Shown: positions 23,700-35,977 of the stretch, one piece after another
Layout of the letters: every line of letters starts with the position of its first letter
Position numbering within the stretch: the first letter of the stretch is position 1
Assembly (NCBI RefSeq): GCF_003711515.1
Contig: NW_021167086.1
Span: forward strand, 1,898,289-1,962,288
DNA from: Sodiomyces alkalinus F11
Taxonomy: Eukaryota > Ascomycota > Sordariomycetes > Glomerellales > Plectosphaerellaceae
Direction of reading: 5' to 3'
DNA length: 64,000 nucleotides
The notes under the pieces: model-generated
The model's input: only the letters and a program-made list of their open reading frames with translations
Told to the model about the DNA's origin: nothing
Databases searched by the model: none
Made by a program: the position numbers and the translations under genes

Positions 23700-26600
23700 T
23701 TTGTTTTTATGTTTATAGTGCGGCGGGAATTAGTAGTTTACTTTATTACTTCGTCTACCCTTAATATAGGCTATATAATAAAGAAACCCGACCGTGTTAT
23801 CGATCGCTAGTTACTATAGTAGACTACTATAACCGTAGAAGTAACCGTTAAAGAGACCTTTAGGTATACGATATTAGATATATACCGGCTAACCTACGGC
23901 TAAGCCTGCCTACCGCCCTAACCGTTATCGGCCTATAATAAAATAAATAGATTCCTAACGTCCGTAACCCTTAATATCGTAACGTAAAACTAACCGTGAG
24001 TAAAGGCGTGCTACCGGAAATCTACGCTAACCGTACTAAACGACTAGCCCTACGACTTATTAATCGTTATTACGAAATAAAACCGTAGCGGGAATTAACG
24101 GCGGCGGATAATATACGAGTAGTCTTCCTTATTAGAATCTAAGCAGATACGGGGGGTCAACGTAACCTCGCCGGCGTATAATTCTAATAGGACCTTTAGC
24201 TTTAGCGTATTCCGCGTTATCCGTAAAATAACTATACGTATACTATTATATAAACCCTACCACGGGCTTAGGTTCCGTATAAGTATAACGGGGGCGCCGA
24301 CCTTTAGCTTAAGATATACTAGCGGGATAGAAGCGAATTATAACTATATTAAAAACTCCGGGACTAGATCCGGCGTAGGGCCGTTAGTATCCTCTGCCCG
24401 ATTAGCGACCGAATTTTCGGCCTAGTAAACGCGCGACTAGCTAGGTAGGCACCCGAGTATCTAGCTGTTAATCTCCGTAATAGTGGTATTATAGGTTATT
24501 AGAATAACGCGGTTAGTAAAGATTATATAGTCCGATAGCACCTAATCCAGTAAATTAGTCGGGTAAATACGCCTATAAAGACAGATAATATCGTAAAGAG
24601 TCGTGATAGTAGGGAAGAGGTCGATAGACCCGTGAAGAGTAGTATTATAGGAGAGATCCTATAATCACTATATAAACGCCTGATTATTAGGATCGGCAGA
24701 GGTAACCTGTATATTCTCTCTTAGGCTAAGGATACAGAGTTATAGCTAGATAGAGGACCGCTAAAAGCAGGTATATATAATCTATACCCGACTACTATTC
24801 CGAATAACTAGCAGGATTTAGGTAAAATCGCCTCCGAAAATAACCGGAATACCGCTAAATAGATTATCGTAGCTTAGTATATCCCGTAACGTATAATTAA
24901 CGGCCTCGAAACAGAACTTATACTATATAAGGACCTTATCCTAAATAATAAGAGTAATCTCCTATAATAGCGTTATAAGTTCCGAATTCTTTAGCACGCT
25001 ATATATAGAGGAGTTATTAACCTGTAAAGGGATCTTAAACCGCGAATAAGCCGTATAGCCACCCTTAAGAAGAACCGCCACGATACTAGAGGACGCTATA
25101 TAGAGGATAATCTAGCCGCGCGACCGGAAATAGGCGTAGAGACTACGATATATAAAGGTCTTACCCGTGCCGCTAGGTACTTATAAGAAGAAACGACCGC
25201 GGCGAGACTTAACCGTAGCTATAACCTGGCTAAAAACGGTAGCCTAGCCCTGGTTAAAGTGGCGGTGAATATCTTCGTATACCGTAGCCTAGGTATCGCG
25301 GTTATAAGTCTCCGTAACTAATAATATATTACCGGTCGCACGGCGCTAGTTCTATAAAGGCCCTAGTAACCCGAACTCCGTAATTATCCTGCTTACCTTA
25401 AGGAGCCGTGAGTGTATAAGATAAAGACCGTAATCGATATATAGGCGTTCTAAATCGGTAAGATATCGGAAGCACTAGCGCTATAACGTATAAGGCAGGT
25501 TATCGTATATAGACTCCGTAAATCTCTCCTAGATCGATAATAGACCGGAAACGTCTCCGTGGATTAGAGCGACGATAAACAGCTCCCGTAACGCACGCCC
25601 GGTCTTTTAAATAACGGCCTCCTTAAAATAGGTAACCTAGTAACGGTTATCGTATAGAAGCCCGGCCGTAATATAGGCCTTATAGTAGGTATCGTAGATA
25701 GTCCCCTCCACGGTATAAAGATCCGTAAAGGAAGTCGGCCCTTAAATAGAGACTAAGAGTAACTGTAAATAATACGCCTCTCTAGCCGTTAGGGGTATAT
25801 ACCGTCAACGGCCGATCTAAAATCCACGCTGCCTCGGCTACTAAGTAAACTGCTACGGTTTCTATATATAACGGCTAGGAAACTGGTAATAGAATAACTC
25901 GCGGTTATTAACGTTATTACGGTTATAGTCGAAAAAGCCTATTAGCTAAGTCTTCCGGTCCTATAATATCCGCTTAATCTAGCTTATAGTTATATTATCG
26001 CCGAAGTATATAGGCTACTATCCCTCGAGGTAAACCGGAAGACGTATAACGGGTAGGAACTCGCGATATACCGGGAACTCGAATAACTGAATAACGGCCT
26101 CCGCGGGACCGATATAACGGCTTTAGAGATAGATATTCACCTCGTCCTCGCCCTCTTTGCCCGATATCATCGTAGTTATACGGTCGTTACCCTTATAAAC
26201 GTACTTATACACGTACTTAATCGCCTAAATAGATCCGTAAATATTAAAGTATAAGATACTGGATATAATAACTTACCTTAATAGAACCGTAATTCTTAAC
26301 GTTAATATAGGCACCGTAACGGAGGCAGAGATACGGGCTATAAGGAATAATAAAACGGTTATTAAGGGGGACCTCTCCTATACGGCCCCTCTTTATAACG
26401 TATAGGCTAGAGTTACGGCGCCTATACTCAGGATAACTATCCTCGCGTATAGCCATTTTCGAGGAGTACGGCTTAGGGAACCGCTTAAAGCACTTTATAC
26501 TATTCCTGTTATTAGGCTATGGCTGTATACACGGCATAGAGGGCTTATGATTACCGTAAGGATTATATATTATATTCTTACTAATAATATTAAAAAGCCG

Positions 26601-28300
26601 GCTAGTAGGATCTAACTCGTGGTCCGGTAGCTCCGTAGATATAATCTTATCGATAGTTACGGCGTCCTTATATGTCTTAGCCGCCCGTGGTATAAGGAAA
26701 AGAAGGATATAATAATATAGAAGACCGCGCTTCTGGTATTCTACGGTCTATATAATACCCGTAAACTCACTAAATAGACTATCGTGTAGCTGGTATTCTA
26801 GGTCACGGGACTTTAACTTAAATACACGGCCGACTAAATCGGGCCGGTTACTAGTAGTCTGACCTAGCTAAAGCTCCCGTATAATCTCTGGCTAGGTGGG
26901 ATTAGCCGTAAAGGTGATAAAAAAGGTCGGAGCGCTAAGAGCCCGTATAATTATTATAGAATCCTGATAGTACTATAAGATAAACCGCTAGCCGCTAACG
27001 TAATTTAAGGGTAAGACGATCCGTCGGCTAATATTACGGGTATCGCTATCGGCCTTATACGCCTAATCCCGTATCCCGTTATATACGTTAGCCCGTATCT
27101 TATTCTGATAGCGCTAGATCTAATTAAGCTTCTTCTAATCGCAGGATACCTATAGGTCTACTAAAAACTACTAAAAAAGACGGCCGTATATAAAGGGCAC
27201 GAACCTTTACTAGTATGGCAGGTGTAGTATATAACGGCAGAACTAACGGAACTTTACCTCGGTGTTCTGCCGCTAACGGTTATAAATATCCCGTAACTAT
27301 AACTACTAGTAATATCCGGAACCGTTACGCGGATATATAAGTGGGTAAGATAGTGGTCGGTAGGTAGAATACTCGTGGTTAATACGCGTAAGGCCGCCTA
27401 CGCTACCGTTAGACCGTCTCTCTACGAGGATAATATTATAGTAATAGACTTTACCCCACTTATCCGGTATAATAGCTATAACCTTATCCGTAACGGGCAG
27501 ATTCTTACACCGTATATTAGCACCCTACTTAATAACTAATTCTATCCTAGGGTTAAGTATAATACGGCACTATTCACGGAGGGAGTTAAAGCGTTCGCGG
27601 GCCGTTTTATATATTTATATAAAGGGGTTATACTCGTGCAGGAAGTCCGAAATCTCCCCTAGGATATAACGGTTAAGCGTAGAGTTAAGGCTTTAGGTAT
27701 TCATAAGGCGCTAGTCGGTAGTAGCCTACGGGTCGTAAAAGTATAGCTAGGTAAAGGCGGGAAGTTGACCTATAGCACTTAACGGCCTAGTATAGTAGTA
27801 GAGGGTGCCGTGGATCTAGAAGGCTATTACGCCGCCGGCCGTAGCACCTTAACGGGTCTTAGTATATTACATAGACGTAAACGAAAAGGTATTATTATAT
27901 TAAAGGATTCTCTTACAATAATCTATAGTTTAAGCGGTATCCGCGTATAATAGGCGTTAGAAAAAGTCGGGTAGCGGGGAGATAACGGGAACGTTAATAT
28001 CGCCCTGGTTATAATAGGTGCCGAATTTCGGGCTTATAGGTGATAATTCCTGTAAAAAAAGATAATAGCGGTTAGCTAACGGTTAATAACACGGGATAGA
28101 AAACCAACCTATAACTTCTCCCTAATTAAATAAAGCGTAGTATAATATTTATACTCTACCCATATTAATCTAAGCTCGTAGTAATTAACCGTAATACCTG
28201 GCTAATACTACCCTAGCGGCCTAGTATATTCTTCGTGGCGTTCGCGATAGTCGGTATTCGTAATACGCTGGCTAGTATTAATAACTATCCTCCCACGGCG
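23700..28300 (-). pseudogene. Helitron RepHel protein (rolling-circle replication initiator plus Pif1-like helicase)
   Basis: Minus strand, read through RIP stops. In order: N-terminal part; LSYPLIYPRNG (27326-27360); GRLFQQFLVD-like block (about 27130-27160); IRANVYNGIRD and RRIVLPLNYVSG (about 27000-27100); FITFTANPTWPEIIREL (26870-26930); the Rep catalytic block KRGL-x-Y-Y-I near 26700-26750; then NNRFIIPYSPYLCLRYGAYI (26330-26400) and a Walker A reading SGTGKTFIY at 25150-25178. The family motif KRGLPHYHI has lost its histidines by CAC/CAT to TAC/TAT changes, so the Rep nuclease centre is gone. Ends of the gene are approximate. Identification of the family is firm. Confidence 0.88.
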
Positions 28301-31300
28301 GGCGGTAACGCGGCAGGTATTATAGGTATTATACGCGGCACTATTACTCCGTATAGTAAAATTAGCACTCGGAAGGTAACGCCTATAATGCGTATAGTAA
28401 CTCCCCGGGGTAGACTACGGGCCTTTTCTCTGCTAACGGGCGTGACGGCGACGTGTAGGAACCGGGAGAGGATCTATTAGAGGGTGGCCTGTTAAAACGG
28501 GTGGTGGAGGAACCGCAGAACCTGTAGGAGGTGTAGGACGGGCTTAACGGGCGGTTCGACGGTTGGCTCGATTAGCTTTATAGGTAATATAGGTAGCGTA
28601 AATCCTCTGACGCGACCGCGGATAGAAGCCGAACTCGGAAAACGGCCTTACGATAGTATAACTATAGTAGCGCTTAGGCTCGCGCTCGGTTTAAGTAACT
28701 ATTCTAACGGCGTTATAGTATTAGGAGCTAAAAATAAAGGGCGTAGTAAAAACGTATTACGGGTAGAGCGAAGTATATATATAAAATAGTATCGTCTAAA
28801 AGTCAAAACACTAGGCGATTTACACCGGTTTTATTACTAAAGATACGAACAAAGGGCTAAGAATATATATATTATAAAAGTAGACAGATTTACAGGTTAT
28901 ATAGGTATATACTGTGGAATGAAGTCTCCCGGAAAATACTATAAAATCCCGAAAAACGGGACCGGGCGGTAGTACTGCTACGAATGCAAGGCTGGCTGTT
29001 AACTTACGCAAATTAAAGCGGGCTAGCGTTAGTATATTCTTAGATACCGGCCTAGGCGGTACTATATAGTTATTCCGGGGGGGGGTTACTAGGTCTAGGT
29101 TCTACCGGGTTATAAAGGTAAGCAGGGTATTAGGTTAGGGGTACTACTATAGTGGCTATAACTATAAGGGGTAGTATAGGTTAAAGTCCCTTATAAGGAC
29201 GTATCGGCCCTATAGCGGTGCCGTGTCGAATATATTCTATAGGGGCGTATTCTAAGGAATCCTAGCTAACTAGTAGTTCTTTAAGTAAATCGACTAGATT
29301 ATAAGGGTATTATCTCCGGTCCTAAAGGTAACCGTGTAGGTATCGGGGTAGGCCCGCTATATCTATATATATAGCGGGTTTCTCTTATAGATATATAAAA
29401 GGGCACGGCCTCCTCCCTAGATTAGCCAGTATACCCCTTAGGAGTGGTAAGCGGGGCTTTTCGTAAAATGGTTAAGGCCGGGTTCCTGGATTACTATTAC
29501 GTTATACTCGGCGCGGTACCGGAGCGGTAGCTCCCGCCGCGCCTAACTCCTCCTTATATTCCACGAAAGGATATAGATTTCTATTAATTAAAAGGGGGGG
29601 GGGGTTAAGATAACGTACCCGGTATAACCGGGGTCTGGCTTTAGGGTTCCTACTACAGTGCTTTACTAGCCCCGCGGGGGACTATATAAGCGCTTATTAG
29701 GCCTAGTATCGGGGAGCCCTCCTATCCTTTAGTCCTTTTCGGGGGCTAACCCCTACCCCTATAGAGGGGGCGGTCTTAGTCCTAGACGATAATAATCGGG
29801 GGGAAGATCTACGGCTACCACGGGTATACCGCTTCGGTCTAGCGGGTAATATCGAAGTCCCTAGCTTAGTACTTCTACGCTTCCCGGGTCTTTTTAGTCC
29901 TTTTCTTTAGTAGTCGGTATAAATCGTCGAAGGTATCGTAATCTCTGGTATAGGCGGCGTAGCGGCGGGGGCGTTTAGGCGCTATAGCCTTATAGTATCC
30001 TAGGCCTTATAAGTATGCTAATTCGGACTTAGCGTAGTAGCGGTATACCCTCTCCGGTATAAGGTAGCTATTCGCCCGGTAGCCGAAGTATAGGTATTTA
30101 TAGCATCTTAGGGGGCTAAGGTTAGGATTATATAGCTTATAGATATAGCTACCCCCCTTAAAGAGGAGGGTATTCCGGATAAGGCTTATTACCCCTTCTA
30201 GTAAAGCCGATTTAATAAGGAGAAGCGCTACCCTATTAGTACTATAGCGGGGTACCTATTATTATACTCGGATAATTTTTACCTTAGGGTTTATATCTTA
30301 TAGGGTTACTAGTAGGTCTTCTTCGGATAGAGCGTTAAGGACCTCCTAAGGGATAGCCTTAGCTAGTATAGGGTACGTATATATAGCTAGGGTAGCTCCT
30401 TTACTAAAGGCCTTCTTAATCTATTATTCCTTATAGGTAGCCTACTACTATACCCCTTCGGTAAAGGTAAGGCAGATATCTCCCCTTAGTAGCCTCCGTG
30501 CCGCTACGGTATCGTATCGGGTAATTATAGCGTTTATAGCTTAGATAATTTCCTTTAGGGTCCTAGCTTTAAGGGGCTAGTCTTCGGGGAGGGTTCCTTA
30601 ACGGATAATTAGTTCCCGGTAATACTAGCGGGGATTATTTTAGGGGGGGCGGGGTCCTACGGCGGTACTACCACATAAGCCCAGGCTATAATATTAGCCT
30701 AAGTCTTTTTCGTGCCGCTTATTCCTTTTCGGAGTTCTTCTCGGATAATATAACGAATAGTAGCGTATAGGTCTACTAATAGTATCGCGCCGGCGTTCTT
30801 ACGGGTACTATATATCGTAATTAGTTCCTCTACTAGCTCTATAATCTACTCGATTATATTCTTATTAGCTAATAAGGCCTAAATTTCTGCCTTAATCTTA
30901 GTTACTCTTAGTTCCGGGGGGCGCGGTAGTCCCCTTTCGGTCTTATATCGGTTCCGCGCTATATCCCGCCACGGATAAGGGGGGGAACGCTTATATTACG
31001 AAAAGTAGGTCTATTACGAATTCTGCGTAGTCGAGGTCGGGGCGATACTATCCTATATTTCTTCCGGCTATACCGTAGCGCCGGTATTACGGTATCGCTA
31101 TAATAGTATCCCGGGAGGGAAGCGGTGGTTATAATCTCCGTCTCGGTGGTTTTATCGATTTTACTCCTATTACGCGCCTATAGTTAATAGCGTGTTTATA
31201 GAGGCGGTTCTACGCGAGGATAATTAATACTACGGTGATTATTAGAATTAAAACTATAAATAGCTAAGTACTTAGTCTTTATAACAGGGTTATTATTATT

Positions 31301-31329
31301 CCGCGACCGAATTTAGGTGCCCGGGTCTA

Positions 31330-32640
31330 TTAACGGATTAATATTATAAGGGAAGATTATTTAGTTAATTCACGACTTAGTAATCGGAGGATACCCCGGA
31401 TATAAAAATACTATCGCCTTAGTAGCGCGTTACCTTTCTAGCTAAGAATAAATAAGGATATCCGACGATTTATCCGGAACTACGATATCTATGGAAAGGG
31501 GTATATATAGAGGAACGCGAAATAAGGCCTTTCATACCCCCTCCTAGTACTAAAATAAATACGGAGCGATTTATTAATAGACTTTCTAACGGACTTAGTA
31601 TTAGCCGGTAAGAAGAAGGCGCGCTACCTCTAGATTATTATAGATCGCCTAACTAAAGCTATAATATTAAAAGCGATAAAGATAATAGAAGCCGAAGCTT
31701 ACGGGGAATAGTTCTTATATTACTACTTCCGGTTTTATAGAATACTTAGGTTATTTATTAGTAACTAAGGTTTAAACTAAATAAGTAGTTTCTAGAAACA
31801 GTTTTATAAGCTTATATAAATATCGTGTAAGCTTAGGATAGTATACTACCCTTAGACCGATAAAGTAATAAAGCGTATAAACTAAGAAGTATAAGCCTAT
31901 TTACGAGCTCTTATTTATTACGCCTAAGACGACTAAGATCGCTAATTACCTATAGTATAACTAGCCTTAAATAACTGCGAGAGCTCTATAATAGGGTTTA
32001 GTCTCTTTTTCTTAGAATATAGCTACTATATCGACCCGATTTAGATAACCGAGGAGCCCCCTATAGAACCTAGAGTATTAGCGGCCTATAACCTACTACG
32101 ACGCTTATAGGAAGCGACTAAGTTTACCTAGGCCGCGATTATATCGATATAGCTCTAAAACAAAGAGTCTATTAACTAATATTATATACCGGCTAAGCGT
32201 TTTAAGCTTAACGACTTAGTCTAGCTATTATTAGCTAACTACTTAACTCCGCGACTATCCCGTAAGCTTTATTAGCTTTATCGTAAATACCGAGTTATAA
32301 AGGTAATTAGCCTATATATAGTTAAGCTTACCGTGCTATTATAAATCTACCCCTAATTCCACGTAGACTTATTACGTCGCGCGAGCGATAACCCCCTTCC
32401 GGGATAGATAGTAGATAACCCTTAACCACCGCCTATTTAAGAGGTAACCGATAATAAAGAATAGGAAGTCGAGGAAATCCTCTACGCGAGGATAAAGAGG
32501 TGAAGGTAGGGGATTAAGATATAAGGTAATATTAATATACGATAGGTAGGATACTATAAACCTATATAGAAACCGCTAGAACTATTAGCGTAAATATAGG
32601 TACTTAATAAGTTTAAAAGGAAATTCGGCTTGGTAATAAT
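31330..32640 (+). pseudogene. Gypsy integrase with C-terminal chromodomain, RIP-degraded
   Basis: Plus strand, read through TAG/TAA. An H2C2-type zinc region (H-D-S-x-I-G-G-Y-P-G, about 31367-31400) is followed by the core with IVVDRLTKA (about 31640-31665), the F-I-S-N-Q-G block (about 31755) and YYPQTDK (about 31845), the three DDE neighbourhoods. A chromodomain follows at about 32450-32600: WEVEEILYARIKR-type start, then VGYYKPIQKPLELLA. Chromodomains target such integrases to heterochromatin marks. Family assignment is from motif order; the aspartates are partly mutated. Confidence 0.85.
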
Positions 32641-32649
32641 AAATAATAG

Positions 32650-34130
32650 CCTATTAGATACCTTCGCGCTATTACGATATAGGACCCGATACATAAGCGA
32701 TCGTATTATAATAATCGGAAAGGAGTAAATATTAGATTTAGTTTAGGCCGGATAGGCCCCGTGCCTTAGCCACGATTAATATAAGCCTAAATTAATATCC
32801 TTAGCCTTAAAATCGCTATCCTCGGGATTATCGATTTCCGTAAAAGTCTTACCCTTATTACCCCGCTATAGGTCGGAGTTTATCTCCTTAACCTTATCGT
32901 TATCTTTATCATCGCCGTTATCGGGGATTATAACCGCGCTAGCGATAATTATACCCGTAGGCGTAAAAGCCCGTCTATACTCCGCATATTATTAGAGTTC
33001 GGAAATTATAATATTAGTGCGACCGAGTATAAATATCTCCCTAAATAGCTAAGTATACTCCTTTAACTCTATAAGACTAAAACGCCTAAAGTCTTTATCC
33101 GATACTATTAACCCTAATAAGGGAGCGGGAGTAATAAAATAGGCGTTTTTTTCTGCTACGATATTAGGAGGGACTAAGCCCGAAACTACTACCTCGCCTA
33201 TAACCTCGTAAGGAGAAGATAAAGCTAGCTATTCTGCCTTAGTAATAACCTCCTCCGGAGGCGATATATTTAGTTCTAATACTATCTTTTCTACGACCTT
33301 TTAGGGAGGAGAAAAGACTAATATAACTACCTTATTAACGACCTCCGTTACCGGAGGAAATAAGGCTAGTTTAGTTACCTCGTTAACGACCTTAGGAAAA
33401 GGTAGTAAGGCTAACTATAATACTACCTTTTCTTAGACCTCTTAAGGAGGAGGAGGGGCTAACGCGATTACTATACCGGGAGCCTCCGCGGGATATATAG
33501 CTATAGGTAATATCGCCGTTATTGCTTCCCTAGCTATAAGGGTATTCTAGAACGCTATATAGGCGTTAAGATACGGTTCTTACTCCTAGAAGGAGGGTTA
33601 ACGATACGGTCACGACCTTACAGGGGGAGGAGGTCTTATAAGGGCGTTCTTATTATTATCGCTAATAAGGGTAGCTATCTTAAATAGCCTTTACGCGTAG
33701 CCTTTAAGGTATACTAGGAGAGGAGTATACCAGTATATCTTCGTAGAGTATATATAATATTTCTTCCCCCGATTAGTCTAGCTACGATAAAGGCGTTTAT
33801 ACTTCCTATTAGCGATATCGCGCGTATAAAGGAGATATAGCTCGGTATAAACGTTACCGGGAGGGTAGTTAGGAGGCCGACTACCCCCTAACTACTTCTT
33901 CTTAGCTAAAGGCGGCGGCGATACCCCGAACTATTATATAGTTAGTATCGACTTAAGGTATAAGAGCGTTATACCTATATTATCGTTGGCAGTATACTTA
34001 CTATTATTATTACCCTTATTATCGCCGGGGGCTAGCGCTATCTATGAACGCTATAAGTTAGCGGGGTTACCTCGAAAAGGGATCACGAGGAAAGGATAGC
34101 TTACCTTAGACGGGGAACTCTTAAACTATA
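32650..34130 (-). pseudogene. Long antisense reading frame in the gypsy 3' segment, unknown protein
   Basis: On the strand opposite to integrase, one frame stays open for about 1.4 kb apart from RIP-type TAG/TAA. It reads from about 34000 (PPPLAKKK, then LGGSRPPNYPPGNVYTELYL) through a proline-rich section to a degenerate repeat of about 20 residues. Repeat units include FPKVVNEVTKLALFPP, VTEVVNKVVILVFSPP and KVVEKIVLELNISPPEEV, at about 33240-33450. It continues into an acidic section (IIPDNGDDKDNDKVKEIN, about 32880-32935). Amino-acid composition is protein-like and the stops are all explicable by CpA changes. I recognise no family. Antisense frames downstream of pol are known in some plant gypsy lineages, so a second element gene is plausible. 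Confidence 0.5.
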
Positions 34131-34506
34131 CGAGTATTAATAGGGAAGTCTACGATAAAGAGAGTTAGAAGAATCGTCGCTATAAAGAGACGCGAGTATA
34201 TATAAAATAGCTATAGCTATTATTATTATTATTATAATTAGAGGGGAGGAGAGAGGAAAAGGGGGCCTATAAGGAAAAAAAGGTATTATATACTACGGAT
34301 AGGAGCTACGCGAGGGAGCCTATATTACTATTTCGGGCACGTAAATAAAGAGTTAGTAGGCGACCTAAGATTTCTTTAATATTAAGGTAAGGGTAAGGTA
34401 AGATAAAGGGACGCGATTATTCCTTTATTACCGCGACGTAAGGGGGGGCTAAGCCACGACGGGGACGCGCGGTTACATTACCCCCGAAGGGAGAGGAGGG
34501 GGATAG

Positions 34507-34716
34507 TATTACGGGTTAACCGCGATATAAAGGATCCGGCTATACTCCGGATCTTCCTAATTACGCGCTTAGTTAACGGACCTATATCGCCTAGTCATCG
34601 CTACCTTATAGCTAGCCTAGTAATATAGACTTTTCTCGTTTTCCTTCTTCCTTCCTTAGTTCTAGATACTCTATTATTACGACCCTACTTAGTGCCACGC
34701 ACGACCTATAACCAGT
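34507..34716 (+). repeat. Probable 3' LTR of the gypsy element
   Basis: It starts TATTACGGGTTAACCGCG after a purine tract and ends ...CATTCACA. It contains the perfect inverted repeat GATCCGG-CTATACT-CCGGATC (34532-34552). There is no partner LTR in the window, so the limits are inferred. Confidence 0.5.
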
Positions 34717-35903
34717 CATTCACACGCGGTACTAGTAGAGTAGTGTTTCTCCTTATCGAATTAGCTTTACTAAAAGGGGTACTAAGCCTTATCCGGAATA
34801 CCCTCCTCTTCGGAAAGGGTAGCTATATCTATAAACTATATAATCCTAACCTTAGCCTCTAAGATACTATAAATACTTATACTTTAGCTATAAGGCTAAC
34901 GGCTACTTTATAGTAAAGAGGGTATACCGTTATTACGCGAAGCCCGAATCGGCGTACCTATAAGGCCTAGGATACTACCATACTATAGCGCTTAGCCGCT
35001 CCCGCTATTATACTACTTATACTAAAGATTATAATACCTTTAATAACTTATACCGACTATTAAGGAAAAAGACTAAGAAGACTCGCGAAGCGTAAAAGTA
35101 CCGAGCTAGGGATTTCCATATTACCCGTTACACCGAAGCGGTATATCTATAGTAGCCGTAGATCTTCCCCTTAATTATTATCGCCTAGGACTAGGACTGG
35201 CCCCTCCGTAAGGGTAGAGGATACCCCCCGAAAAGGATTAAAGGATAGGAGGGCTCTTTAGTACCGGGCCTATTAAGCGCCTATATAATTACTAGTAGGG
35301 CTAGTAAGGTACCGTAGTAGGAGCTATAAAGCTAGAGCTAAACCCCGGTTATACCGGGTATATTATCTTAACCTCCCCCTCCTACTAATTAATAAGAATC
35401 TATATCCTTTTATAGAATATAGGGAGGAGTTAGACGTGGCGGGAGCTCCCGCTTTAATACCGCGCCGAGTACGATATAATAATAATCCAGGAACCCGGCC
35501 TTAACCCTTTCACGAAAAGCCCTGCCTACCCTTCTTAAAGGGTATACCGACTGATTTAAGGAGGGGGCCGCACCCTCCTCTATATCTATAAAAGATACCC
35601 GCTATATACGTGGACGTAGCGGGCTTACCACGATACCTATGCGGTTATCTTAAGGACCGGAGATAATACGCTTATAATCTAGTTAATCTACTTAGAGAAC
35701 TATTAGTTAGCTAGGATCCCCTAGAATACGCCCTTATAAGATATATTTAATATAGCACCGCTACGGGGCCGCTATATCCTTATAGGGGACTTTAGCCTAT
35801 ACTACCCCCTATAGTTATAGCCACCGCGATACTACCCCTAAGCCGATACCCTATTTACTATTACGACCTAGTAGAACCTAGACTTAGTAACCCCCCCTAG
35901 CAC

Positions 35904-35977
35904 NNNNNNNNNNNNNNNNNNNNNNNNNNNNNNNNNNNNNNNNNNNNNNNNNNNNNNNNNNNNNNNNNNNNNNNNNN
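35904..35977. other. Assembly gap (74 N)
   Basis: The run of N lies in a C-homopolymer of LINE B. The same roughly 30-bp sequence (TAGAACCTWRAC... then TAGTAACCCCCCC) occurs on both sides. The equivalent place in LINE D (52222-52270) has it once. Confidence 0.95.

Larger units (their letters stand above)
22107..29044 (-). mobile_element. Autonomous-type Helitron, 6.94 kb, RIP-damaged
   Basis: Rolling-circle transposon inserted into LINE A. On the minus strand it begins TCTAAGAA after host ...GGTA and ends 12 nt beyond a GTTGCC/GGCAAC hairpin (22119-22135) before host TACTAG. Removing it rejoins GGTA to TACTAG, exactly the sequence in the uninterrupted LINE B copy (36033-36050) and LINE C copy. 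This is therefore an A|T insertion without target duplication, as expected for Helitrons. The last bases are CTCG rather than the usual CTRR. It encodes a Rep-helicase remnant on the same strand. Both terminal regions (22107-22300 and 28800-29044) and the accessory region retain more CpA than the body. Confidence 0.92.
17226..31245 (-). mobile_element. Near full-length LINE (LINE A), Tad1-like, with two insertions
   Basis: It is read right to left: 5' region and ORF1 (31245 to about 29600), endonuclease start (GDF-x-L-x-x-P block near 29150-29180), then ORF2, with 3' UTR at 17226-18100. It is interrupted by a 429-bp insertion (18108-18536) and by the Helitron (22107-29044). Without these it is about 6.65 kb, matching LINE C. 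The RT block reading FANNTNIIAF (from FVDDTNIIAF) lies near 20585-20625. Both catalytic aspartates have become asparagine by G to A changes. The 5' end is approximate: it is set by weak similarity to the end of LINE C. No target duplication could be paired on its flanks. Confidence 0.8.
31246..34716 (+). mobile_element. Ty3/gypsy chromovirus, 3' portion
   Basis: This is the integrase-chromodomain end of a gypsy element plus a 1.8-kb segment and a probable 3' LTR. RT and RNase H are missing because the 5' side was replaced by LINE A. A purine tract (about 34484-34506) precedes an LTR start TATTACGGGTTAACC, which is the RIPed form of the TGTTACGG start seen in fungal gypsy LTRs. The LTR seems to end near 34716 (TCATTCACA). 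LINE B follows directly. Confidence 0.8.

Noticed and set aside
28235..28480. Plus-strand open frame within the Helitron
   Set aside because: Antisense to the N-terminal RepHel region, and codon pattern explained by RIP on the other strand.
22107..29044. Possible integrated DNA virus or Starship-type giant element
   Set aside because: Rep and helicase blocks, TC start, A|T site and subterminal hairpin identify a Helitron; no tyrosine recombinase or capsid-like frame was seen.
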